Shown here: piece by piece, positions 45,779-56,147 of the stretch | How the letters are laid out: every line of letters starts with the position of its first letter | Position numbering within the stretch: the first letter of the stretch is position 1 | Assembly: GCF_018449435.1 (NCBI RefSeq) | Contig: NZ_JAHCMU010000012.1 | Span: forward strand, 62,001-126,000 | Length of the DNA stretch: 64,000 nt | From: Flagellimonas sp. 389 | GTDB taxonomy: Bacteria > Bacteroidota > Bacteroidia > Flavobacteriales > Flavobacteriaceae | Direction: 5' to 3' | Made by a program: the position numbers and the translations under genes | The notes under the pieces: generated by a model | Databases searched by the model: none | What the model was told of the DNA's origin: nothing | What the model saw: only the letters and a program-made list of their open reading frames with translations

Positions 45779-45912
45779 GTATTTTAAATTAATAGTTGTA
45801 CAATTTGGGATTTCTTGGTGATGGTCAAGCTGTTAAATGAACGGATACAGCTGTTCGTTTGACGGATGGCCATTCTGGGTTGACGGAATTTTTTGGAACT
45901 GTCCTAAAAACG
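45779..45912. repeat. Triplicated regulatory repeat, copy B
   Basis: The repeat upstream of DUF285 copy 2 matches copies A and C up to the TCCTAAAAA box, then jumps to sequence equivalent to position 47375 of copy C. About 150 bp are missing between two TAAAAA words. The dyad at 45833-45862 is intact. Confidence 0.85.
45833..45862. promoter_or_regulatory. Operator-like dyad B
   Basis: TTAAATGAAC, ten bases GGATACAGCT, then GTTCGTTTGA, identical to dyad A. It lies 62 bases before the lipoprotein start. Confidence 0.5.
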
Positions 45913-45960
45913 GACAGGATGCCACGGCTAGATACTTTTTTGTCCAATACCGAGGGAAAT
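45911..45960 (+). pseudogene. Remnant of the MBL-fold gene start
   Basis: Positions 45919-45960 encode 14 codons, MPRLDTFLSNTEGN, against MPQLDTSLFNTEGN at the start of the intact gene at 47385. The leader CGGACAGG before it also matches. The homology stops at 45960, where a hairpin begins, so only the first 14 codons are left. Confidence 0.8.
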
Positions 45961-45999
45961 AACCAAAAAGCCTTGAAAATTTTCAGGGCTTTTTGGTTT
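45961..45999. terminator. Bidirectional hairpin terminator
   Basis: AACCAAAAAGCC and GGCTTTTTGGTT plus an inner stem form a long, almost perfect palindrome with one G-T pair. It separates DUF285 copy 2 from the next lipoprotein gene and can act on both strands. Confidence 0.7.
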
Positions 46000-46045
46000 A
46001 TATGCCTATGGATAGACATTCATTTCATACAAGTATTTGCTAGGC

Positions 46046-47032
46046 TTACATGACAATTTGTACCAAAAACTCAACGGTGGCAACACGATTGTCGTTAGCC
46101 CCTGTAATGGTAAGTATCTTGATATATCCTTTTGCTCCAGTAGCATTGATATAGCTGTATACTTCTCCTTCCTGAACGTTTTGGATGGCATTACTTTCTG
46201 AAGTGTGGTCTATGTTATTTTCTACATCTGTAGAGGTAACATTGTCTAAACCTTTCAGCTCCTCTACCTTAAAGGTAGTTGTGCTAGCATTGTCGCCAAG
46301 AGGGTTGTTAAAATTGGCATCTGCACGGGCATCGGGAGACAATAAAGAGGGCGTGCTAGTGCCTACTTCTCCATCACCGTTGGTAACGCCAAAAGTAATG
46401 TCAATGGCTTGTTGTTCTGCACTACTTAAAGCACCAGCCTCTACCTTTGTAAATACCCCGCTTTCTCCTAAGTCTGTAGCAAGGTAGCCACCTTTTGCAC
46501 CAATTTGCGAACCTAGATCTACAGTAGCTTTCGCTCTTAGTAGTGGAAATACACCACCGCCACCGCCTTGGCCTTGTGCTACTACATCATAGTCGTAGCT
46601 TGCACTTTCAAATTCGCTGTCTGCATCTTTAGCCTTAAAGACTATCTTTACAACATCATCCAGGGCACCGTCTACCGGAATCATATACGTGGCATCAAAA
46701 GCAGTTGCACCAGCATCTGGCATGGTTCCTCCTGCGTCTTCTATGGCCGCACGAATAGAGGTAGCAGTACCGCCATTCACTATTTTTTCAATGTCAAATT
46801 GTTGGATACCTTCAGGAGCAGTCATAAAAACACTTATCTCTATCATTTCTCCCGGCTCAAAGTCATTTGTCGTATAAAGACTAGATGCAGTGGCATTGAT
46901 CGCTACGGTTTCATTTACAGGTATAGGTGGTTCGGGCGGTTCGGGTGGTTGAGGTGTTTCGGTACTCTTGCTACAGCTCGTAAAAAAGATAGCTACAATG
47001 GCAAGAAATAAAATAAACGGGGTACGGATCAT
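46046..47032 (-). CDS. Secreted lipoprotein, unknown family, chimeric 5' end
   Basis: I place the start at 47032: MIRTPFILFLAIVAIFFTSC is a proper lipoprotein signal, and the mature part begins with the linker PPEPPEPPIPV. The 328-residue product has a Gly run (QGQGGGGG) near the middle and beta-rich segments (AINATASSLYTTNDFEPGEM, YSYINATGAKGYIKILTITG). No family is recognised. An in-frame extension upstream to 47092 (MKKNLYLFFKSFNYYF) resembles the start of DUF285 copy 2 and looks like a leftover of a replaced gene. It may be a structural surface protein. Confidence 0.65.
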   Translation of the reverse strand: MIRTPFILFLAIVAIFFTSCSKSTETPQPPEPPEPPIPVNETVAINATASSLYTTNDFEPGEMIEISVFMTAPEGIQQFDIEKIVNGGTATSIRAAIEDAGGTMPDAGATAFDATYMIPVDGALDDVVKIVFKAKDADSEFESASYDYDVVAQGQGGGGGVFPLLRAKATVDLGSQIGAKGGYLATDLGESGVFTKVEAGALSSAEQQAIDITFGVTNGDGEVGTSTPSLLSPDARADANFNNPLGDNASTTTFKVEELKGLDNVTSTDVENNIDHTSESNAIQNVQEGEVYSYINATGAKGYIKILTITGANDNRVATVEFLVQIVM

Positions 47033-47087
47033 TCGTTTCGGTAAGAAATAATAATTGAAAGATTTAAAAAATAGATACAAGTTCTTT

Positions 47088-47290
47088 TTCATCTTTTGGT
47101 ATAATTTTAAATTTTACACAAATTGACATTTCTTGTTGATCCTTAAGCTGTTAAATGAACGGATACAGCTGTTCATTTGACGGATGACCATTATGGGTTG
47201 ACGGATTTTTATGGAACTGTTCTAAAAATTGCTATACAGTTGGACCGGACCAAAATCTTCCATAACCACCACACTAAGACCATCCATACA
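47088..47290. repeat. Triplicated regulatory repeat, copy C
   Basis: This repeat matches copy A over about 190 bp and starts in the leader of the chimeric lipoprotein gene. It carries the dyad at 47151-47180. The gap 47033-47384 also holds about 95 further bases before the MBL-fold gene, in which I see no other feature. Confidence 0.85.
47151..47180. promoter_or_regulatory. Operator-like dyad C
   Basis: TTAAATGAAC and GTTCATTTGA, separated by GGATACAGCT, form an inverted repeat with nine of ten arm bases paired, the best of the three copies. It sits between the divergent lipoprotein and MBL-fold genes. Confidence 0.55.
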
Positions 47291-47384
47291 AAATTTAATG
47301 CCCACTTTACATTGATTTAAAGCATTACATAGGAAATTTCCTATATTCATTTTTAACTTTCAATGTCATTTAAAAACAGACAGG

Positions 47385-48896
47385 ATGCCACAACTAGATA
47401 CTTCTTTGTTCAATACCGAGGGAAATAGAAAATTTACGTTCGCCGGTTTCCCCGATGCCAAGATTCTGGAAAACGAAACCTCATCCAAATGGATACAACA
47501 TTTGCTGTTCGGGGATTACATTACCGTAATGGATACAGAAATTGTCAATGACCGGGTTTTGGTCAATTCCAGAAACAAAACCGGTTGGATACCTGTTGAA
47601 AACATTCAAAAAGAAAGGGTTTTGGAAGTCAATTTTATTGATATTGGCCAGGGCGATGGCTGTCATATGGTCACTCCCGATGATGAGCATTATTTAATCG
47701 ATGCTGGAAAAGGCGATAATATGTACCGCTATCTATACTGGCGTTTCAACTTGGATAAAAATGAAACCTTGCCCTTTAAGTTCAAGGCCATTGTAAGTCA
47801 CCCCGACAATGACCATTATTTGGGATTCACCGAAATTTTTGAAGAAGAAGCACTACAATTCGATACTATTTACCATAGTGGCATAGTACAGCGACCCATT
47901 GATAATACCAAAGGATGGAATACCCAAATTGGAAAAGTGGAAGAACTGTCGGACGGCGAAGATTACCTATCTTCTTTGGAATTTACCGATGCCGCCATGA
48001 AATCCATCTTGAACGACCCTGGAAATTCCAGCGGATCAGGGTCGCAATACCCAAAAACCATGGCGCTCGCCCTTGAACAAGCGGACCAACCAGCATATGT
48101 AGCCCTAAACAATGGTACGGGATTTTTATTGGGCAACGGTAGCGATACTGAATTTTCGCTAGAGGTCATTGCACCGATCATTGATCAAAAAGATGGAAAA
48201 CAAGTAGTTCCTTTTTTGGGGAGCAACGGAAAAACCAAAAACGGACATTCGGTTTTGTTAATGTTACAATACAAGAAACTACGTGTAATGCTGGGCGGCG
48301 ATATCAACGAAGAAGCGGGAACATACATTAACAATAAACTGGGCACTAATGCAAAAGCGGTCTTACGTGCGGATATTGCCAAGGCCTGCCATCACGGAAG
48401 CCATTTGTTCAGTTATGAATTTCTGGAAAACATCAATGCGTTGGGAACGGTCATTTCTAGCGGGGACGATGAGAACTACAGTCACCCAAGAGCAGATACG
48501 TTGGGCGCACTTGGGAAAACGGGGTACAGTAAAAAACCTTTGATCTTTAGCACAGAACTTGCGCGGTCCAACAAAGATTTCAATACCACGACCATTCCAG
48601 AACTGGTCAAGAAGTATCAGCTATGGGAAATAGCAAAAGTAGCCTATGACGATTTTAAGGAGGATTTTGTGGATACGCCCACCAACCGATCTGTGTTGGA
48701 AGAGCTTAAGGGTACCATGGTAGAAGCTTACAAAGAGATCAACTCGTATCTTACCCGTTACGGTATGATCAGTTTACGAAGCGATGGTAAACAAATGGTC
48801 ATGGCACAAAAACTGGAAAAGGATGCCCATTGGGGCAAGTACGATATGTATAAGTTCGCTTTTGATGAAGGTGAACAACGGTTTGTTAGGAAGTAA
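47385..48896 (+). CDS. ComEC-like metallo-beta-lactamase-fold hydrolase
   Basis: The 503-residue protein lacks a signal peptide or membrane segments. After a short N-terminal SH3-like part (about 30-75: FGDYITVMDTEIVNDRVLVN) it has an MBL fold with VNFIDIGQGDGCHMVTPDDE, LIDAGKGDN, HPDNDHYLG as the metal site, RVMLGGDINEEAG and ACHHGSHLFSYEF. The arrangement is that of the beta-lactamase part of ComEC/Rec2 without the transporter. The substrate is unknown; similar genes occur beside surface-protein and defence genes. It is divergent from the lipoprotein gene and shares the repeated regulatory region. Confidence 0.83.
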   Translation: MPQLDTSLFNTEGNRKFTFAGFPDAKILENETSSKWIQHLLFGDYITVMDTEIVNDRVLVNSRNKTGWIPVENIQKERVLEVNFIDIGQGDGCHMVTPDDEHYLIDAGKGDNMYRYLYWRFNLDKNETLPFKFKAIVSHPDNDHYLGFTEIFEEEALQFDTIYHSGIVQRPIDNTKGWNTQIGKVEELSDGEDYLSSLEFTDAAMKSILNDPGNSSGSGSQYPKTMALALEQADQPAYVALNNGTGFLLGNGSDTEFSLEVIAPIIDQKDGKQVVPFLGSNGKTKNGHSVLLMLQYKKLRVMLGGDINEEAGTYINNKLGTNAKAVLRADIAKACHHGSHLFSYEFLENINALGTVISSGDDENYSHPRADTLGALGKTGYSKKPLIFSTELARSNKDFNTTTIPELVKKYQLWEIAKVAYDDFKEDFVDTPTNRSVLEELKGTMVEAYKEINSYLTRYGMISLRSDGKQMVMAQKLEKDAHWGKYDMYKFAFDEGEQRFVRK

Positions 48897-48975
48897 AAAA
48901 TCCTAAGTTAATTACATGTACATCCGTTTTTGGTCATAAAGGCGTACCTCACCCGTGATTTATTTCGGATAAAAC

Positions 48976-51911
<2,936 letters not shown>

Positions 51912-51912
51912 G

Positions 51913-52398
51913 CTATATTTTTTTAAGCATCCAAACTGGGCAAGAATAGTGTCCCGTATTGCCCATAGGGGCATCTATATACTCAAAACCATTCTTTTTA
52001 TACAATTTTTGGGCTGCTTCCATATAGGGCATGGTCTCTAGATAACATTGCTCAAAACCATATTCCTTAGCGCTATCCAAGCACCTTGAAATCATTTGAG
52101 CACCTAAACCTCTGCCCCTGGCTTTTTCCAAAAAGTACATTTTCTGTAGTTCGCATACGTTCCCATCATGATTTTCCAATTGAGCAACTCCAGCACAGCC
52201 AATAATTTGTCCGTCATCCTCAATTACATAGTAAACTGCCTTAGGCATATTATAAGCTTCGTACATATTTTCCAAAGCCTTATCTGCATAGGCCGTGCCC
52301 ACTTTAGGCGCCCCCATGTCTTCCAAAACTTTACGGATTACCCTAGCAACCTGAACGTTATCCGCTAGTGTAATTTCCCTGATTATGGCATCGCCCAT
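51913..52398 (-). CDS. GNAT family acetyltransferase
   Basis: The 161-residue protein has the GNAT acetyl-CoA site in LEKARGRGLGAQMISRCLDS and a C-terminal YLETMPYMEAAQKLYKKNGF strand-helix, so it transfers an acetyl group to an unknown amine. It is the first gene of a minus-strand run GNAT-prmC-ligA. It is divergent from ribD, whose start is 30 bases away. Confidence 0.88.
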   Translation of the reverse strand: MGDAIIREITLADNVQVARVIRKVLEDMGAPKVGTAYADKALENMYEAYNMPKAVYYVIEDDGQIIGCAGVAQLENHDGNVCELQKMYFLEKARGRGLGAQMISRCLDSAKEYGFEQCYLETMPYMEAAQKLYKKNGFEYIDAPMGNTGHYSCPVWMLKKI

Positions 52399-52416
52399 AT
52401 TGCGTTTTAATTATGC

Positions 52417-52424
52417 TATTTTTG
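52417..52424 (+). promoter_or_regulatory. Possible -7 box (TATTTTTG) of ribD
   Basis: TATTTTTG lies four bases before the GTG start of ribD, as at smpB. A TTG 14 bases upstream is closer than normal. If it works, the transcript would be leaderless. Confidence 0.3.
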
Positions 52425-52428
52425 CGAT

Positions 52429-53481
52429 GTGAATATACATGAAAAATACATGTTACGATGTATTGAGCTAGGTGAAAGAGGACTTGGGACTACGGCACCA
52501 AATCCAATGGTAGGTTGTGTAATCGTGTATGACCAAAAAATCATCGGTGAAGGCTATACAAGTCCTTATGGCGGTCCACATGCCGAAGTAAATGCGATTA
52601 ACTCAGTAAAAGAAAAAAAACTACTTTCAAAAGCTACACTTTACGTCACCTTGGAACCTTGCTCCCATTTTGGAAAAACTCCACCTTGTTCGGATTTAAT
52701 ACTAAAACATGCGATTCCCGAAGTCGTCATCGGACTCCAAGACCCCCATGATAAAGTTGCGGGAAAAGGTATTGAAAAACTAAAGGCCTCTGGATGTAAC
52801 GTAACCGTTGGGGTTATTGAAGCTGAGTGCAGAAATCATCATAAACGATTTTTGAGTTTTCAAGAAAAAAAACGCCCTTATATTGTTTTAAAATGGGCAG
52901 AAACAAAGGATGGCTTTATTGCTCCTGATAAGAAACAAAGAAATAACGTACCTGAGCCTTTTTGGATTTCGAACACCTATTCAAAGCAACTGGTGCACAA
53001 ATGGAGAACAGAAGAACAAGCAATTTTAGTTGGCACCAATACCGTACTTGAAGACAACCCCAAGCTTACTGCAAGAAATTGGGGAGGCAACCACCCCACT
53101 CGTGTTATTTTGGATAGGGATTTAAAGATTCCTTCGGATTTTCATGTTTTGGATAAAAGTGTAAAGACCATCGTTTTTACGCAAACTGGCAATTCAACGA
53201 ACCATGTGAATGGAGTTATTTATGAATTGATTGATTTCTCGCTGCCCATCGCTCAGCAGATATGCGATGTGCTCTATCATCACTCAATCACAAGTCTATT
53301 GGTTGAAGGAGGCGCGAAGACACTACAAACTTTCATTGATTCAGGATTATGGGACGAAGCAAGGGTTTTCAAGGGAGTGACCTTGTTTCAAAAAGGTATA
53401 ACAGCTCCAAAAATTCCTGGGCGACTTTCAGAGAACATTTCAATACTGACGGACACTTTATCAATCTTTTTAAATGATTAA
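52429..53481 (+). CDS. ribD: Riboflavin biosynthesis deaminase/reductase RibD
   Basis: The 350-residue protein starts at GTG. The N-terminal deaminase (about 1-145) has GPHAEVNAINSVKEKK and the zinc site TLEPCSHFGKTPPC; the reductase (about 150-350) has KWAETKDGFIAPDKKQ, LVGTNTVLEDNPKLTARNWG and LLVEGGAKTLQTFID. It carries out two successive steps in riboflavin synthesis. It overlaps the HAD phosphatase gene by eight bases, which could supply the missing phosphatase step. Confidence 0.95.
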   Translation: MNIHEKYMLRCIELGERGLGTTAPNPMVGCVIVYDQKIIGEGYTSPYGGPHAEVNAINSVKEKKLLSKATLYVTLEPCSHFGKTPPCSDLILKHAIPEVVIGLQDPHDKVAGKGIEKLKASGCNVTVGVIEAECRNHHKRFLSFQEKKRPYIVLKWAETKDGFIAPDKKQRNNVPEPFWISNTYSKQLVHKWRTEEQAILVGTNTVLEDNPKLTARNWGGNHPTRVILDRDLKIPSDFHVLDKSVKTIVFTQTGNSTNHVNGVIYELIDFSLPIAQQICDVLYHHSITSLLVEGGAKTLQTFIDSGLWDEARVFKGVTLFQKGITAPKIPGRLSENISILTDTLSIFLND

Positions 53482-54076
53482 AAATATAATTCTAGACTTT
53501 GGTGATATTTTCATCAATTTGGATAAATCCGCTACGGCAAAAGCCATGGAAAAATTTGGTTTTTCGGGCCTAACTACGGATTTAGATACGCTTTTTAAGG
53601 AGTATGAAAAAGGAACTGTAAGTTCTATAGCTTTTTTGAATGATGTTTCGCACCACTTTCCAAAAGCGACCCGACAAGATTTAATCAATGCTTGGAATGC
53701 TATTTTATTGGATTTTCCAGATAGACGATTGGAATTTATAGAAGCATTGGCCAAGGAAGATCAATACAGGTTGTTTCTGCTCAGCAATACCAATGACATT
53801 CATATTGAATTTGTGAAACACCAAATGGGCATGGAGCGGTTCAATAGATTTAGGGAGTCTTTTGAGATATTTTATCTATCCTATGAAATGGGAATGCGCA
53901 AACCTGATGCCGAAATCTTCGAATTTGTTTTGGAAGAAAATAAGCTAATAACAAGTGAAACCTTTTTTGTAGACGACACTAAAGAGAATACAGATGCTGC
54001 GGCCAGTCTGGGAATTCATATTTGGAATTTGAAAGTAGGCAAAGAAGATATCACACAATTAAAATCTTACTTGTAA
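53474..54076 (+). CDS. HAD family phosphatase
   Basis: The 200-residue protein has HAD motifs: LDFGDIFINLDKSATAKA (motif I, where the nucleophile Asp is in DFGDIFINL), LFLLSNTND (motif II), and MRKPDAEIF with FVDDTKENTDAA (motifs III and IV). It should dephosphorylate a small metabolite. Overlapping ribD and lying in one operon, it could remove phosphate from the pyrimidine intermediate of riboflavin synthesis; this is inference. Its stop overlaps the next ATG. Confidence 0.85.
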   Translation: MIKNIILDFGDIFINLDKSATAKAMEKFGFSGLTTDLDTLFKEYEKGTVSSIAFLNDVSHHFPKATRQDLINAWNAILLDFPDRRLEFIEALAKEDQYRLFLLSNTNDIHIEFVKHQMGMERFNRFRESFEIFYLSYEMGMRKPDAEIFEFVLEENKLITSETFFVDDTKENTDAAASLGIHIWNLKVGKEDITQLKSYL

Positions 54077-54939
54077 TGCTATATCTGGTCCTTAGTGTGC
54101 TTTGCTCAAGTTTGATCTTCGTCATCTTTAAACTTTTTTCAGTATACAAAGTACAGACCCTCTATGCCATTATCACCAATTATGTGGTAGCTTGTGTGGT
54201 AGGCCTGGTTTTATATGAGGGCACAATAGATTTTAATGAAATAACACATAAATCTTGGTTTTTGGGCACTTTAGCGCTCGGCATGTTTTTTATTCTCATT
54301 TTTAATTTAATGGCAAAAACATCACAAGTTGCTGGTGTTTCGGTAGCTTCGGTGGCAACAAAAATGTCTTTGGTCATGCCAGTCATCTTTGGGGTCATTC
54401 AATATAAAGAGTCTCTTTCCCTGCTTCAGATCATAGGCATTTTACTTGCGTTGGCAGCAGTCTATTTTGCCTCTCTAAAAGAAAATGGCATCGTAGTCTC
54501 CAAAAAGATATTGGTGTTACCACTGCTCGTATTTCTAGGTTCCGGGATTATAGACATCAGCATGAAATATTTTCAGGAAAACCATCTACAACCTGAAGAA
54601 GTTTCCATTTTTTCGGCCATGATTTTTGGTTTTGCGGCGATTACCGGTTTTGTATTTATTGGTTCAAAAGCAATTAAACAACCCATCACACTTAATTTTA
54701 AAAATGTATTGGGCGGCATCGCATTGGGAATTCCCAACTATTTTTCCATTTTCTTTTTGATCAGGGCTTTGGAAAACAAGGCGCTTAGCAGTGCTGTCAT
54801 CTTCACATTGAACAACGTTGCCATCGTTATGCTTTCAACCATTCTTGGGATTTTGATTTTTAAGGAAAAAATGAGCTTAAAAAACCGAGCTGGTATTCTC
54901 TTGGCCGTAATCAGTATTGTTTTAGTAGCCCTATTTTGA
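54076..54939 (+). CDS. EamA-family transporter
   Basis: With the ATG at 54076 (MLYLVLSVLCSSLIFVIFKL) sharing a base with the preceding TAA, the protein is 287 residues with about ten membrane segments in two repeats, as in EamA/DMT transporters. It is an inner-membrane transporter of unknown substrate. It is coupled to the HAD gene and to YigZ downstream, all overlapping, so one operon from ribD. Confidence 0.85.
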   Translation: MLYLVLSVLCSSLIFVIFKLFSVYKVQTLYAIITNYVVACVVGLVLYEGTIDFNEITHKSWFLGTLALGMFFILIFNLMAKTSQVAGVSVASVATKMSLVMPVIFGVIQYKESLSLLQIIGILLALAAVYFASLKENGIVVSKKILVLPLLVFLGSGIIDISMKYFQENHLQPEEVSIFSAMIFGFAAITGFVFIGSKAIKQPITLNFKNVLGGIALGIPNYFSIFFLIRALENKALSSAVIFTLNNVAIVMLSTILGILIFKEKMSLKNRAGILLAVISIVLVALF

Positions 54940-55550
54940 TGAAGGCGGACGATATTTTCAAGACCATTGCCGAGCCGTCCGATGAAATTCTTTTTAAGGA
55001 TAGAAAAAGCAAATTTTATGGCTATGCTTTCCCTATTACTTCTGAAGATGAAGTAAAACCCATAATTGAAAAACTACGTAAAAAACACCATACCGCAAAT
55101 CATGTCTGCTACGCATGGCAGTTGGGCGAGAAAGTATACAATTATAGGGCAAACGATGATGGAGAACCCAATAATTCTGCTGGAATGCCAATTTACGGGC
55201 AAATTCAAGCCTTTGAAATCACCAATGTATTGGTAGCCGTTGCAAGAATTTTTGGAGGTACCAAACTTGGAGTTGGCGGACTTATTCAAGCATACCGCAC
55301 TGCAGCCCAGATAGCTTTGGAAAATGCATCCATTGTTGAAAACACCATAGCCTCATTCTTTAAACTGCATTTTGAGTATCCGATCATGGACAAAGTCATG
55401 CGAATCATCAAACAAAAAGGAATAACCATAGTCTCGCAAAAAATGGAACTGACTTGTATATTAACTATTTCAGTAAGGGAGAGCGAGGGCAAAGAAACTA
55501 AAATACTTTTCGACGAAATGCAACATGTGCGTATTAAAACACTTCACTAA
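54939..55550 (+). CDS. YigZ/IMPACT family protein
   Basis: The 203-residue protein starts at the ATG that overlaps the preceding TGA. The N-terminal UPF0029 domain has SKFYGYAFPITSEDEVKPII, NHVCYAWQLGEKVYNYRAND, DGEPNNSAGMPI and VARIFGGTKLGVGGLIQAYR. YigZ-like proteins bind the ribosome or regulators of translation; the precise role is unknown. It ends the ribD operon and converges with the thioesterase gene, overlapping it by four bases. Confidence 0.9.
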   Translation: MKADDIFKTIAEPSDEILFKDRKSKFYGYAFPITSEDEVKPIIEKLRKKHHTANHVCYAWQLGEKVYNYRANDDGEPNNSAGMPIYGQIQAFEITNVLVAVARIFGGTKLGVGGLIQAYRTAAQIALENASIVENTIASFFKLHFEYPIMDKVMRIIKQKGITIVSQKMELTCILTISVRESEGKETKILFDEMQHVRIKTLH

Positions 55551-55945
55551 AAAGTTAACTTTTCCAGAATATGATCGGGACATTTTACTGGTCTATTCGT
55601 ATTCTTATCCATGAACGCCAAAACAGTATTGGCTTCTGCCAATAATTCCCGAGATTCGTTATAAATTTTGTAGTCAAACTCAATCTTCACCAAAGGTGGT
55701 TTCTTGATTTCGGTCTCTACAGTAATCAAATCATCATAAAGCGCCGACTTTTTGTATTTAATCTGTAAGGAAATTACGGGCAGTATAATTCCATTTTCCT
55801 CCATGCTCCTATAAGTGGTGCCCAAGGACCTTAGCCACTCTACCCTGCCAAGCTCCAAATACTGCGCATAGTTACCGTGGTATACGACACCCATTTGGTC
55901 GGTTTCTACGTAACGAACTCTAAAAGAAAATGAATTTTTTAGCAT
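55547..55945 (-). CDS. Acyl-CoA thioesterase, YbgC type
   Basis: The 132-residue protein is a hot-dog thioesterase with RVRYVETDQMGVVYHGNYAQ at residues 9-28 (catalytic Asp in ETDQMGVVYHGNY) and LELGRVEWLRSLG. YbgC-type enzymes hydrolyse short or medium acyl-CoAs near the membrane. It is divergent from dnaA and convergent with the YigZ gene. Confidence 0.92.
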   Translation of the reverse strand: MLKNSFSFRVRYVETDQMGVVYHGNYAQYLELGRVEWLRSLGTTYRSMEENGIILPVISLQIKYKKSALYDDLITVETEIKKPPLVKIEFDYKIYNESRELLAEANTVLAFMDKNTNRPVKCPDHILEKLTF

Positions 55946-56147
55946 ATATTAAATGAAAAATGATATATTTAAAGGCTTGGTTAACATTAAGGAAACATGC
56001 GAAAAAAAAATAGAATATTCAACCACTAAATGATTTTTTTTTTCAAAGATTTGTTCACATATTTGTCGCATCCAAAGAGCATCTAATTTCCCCTTAGATG
56101 TTTTAACATAGCTTTAAACTAACCAACAAAACTAAGGAAAAACTTTT

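Noticed and set aside
45859-46053. 64-residue frame containing the MBL remnant
   Set aside because: Only the 14 codons at 45919-45960 have homology; the rest is read-through into a terminator hairpin.
46568-47011. 147-residue antisense frame over the chimeric lipoprotein
   Set aside because: The basic, tyrosine-rich product mirrors the other strand and shows no domain.
56052-56060. Single DnaA-box-like word before dnaA
   Set aside because: One mismatch to the consensus and no second box nearby; not evidence of oriC.
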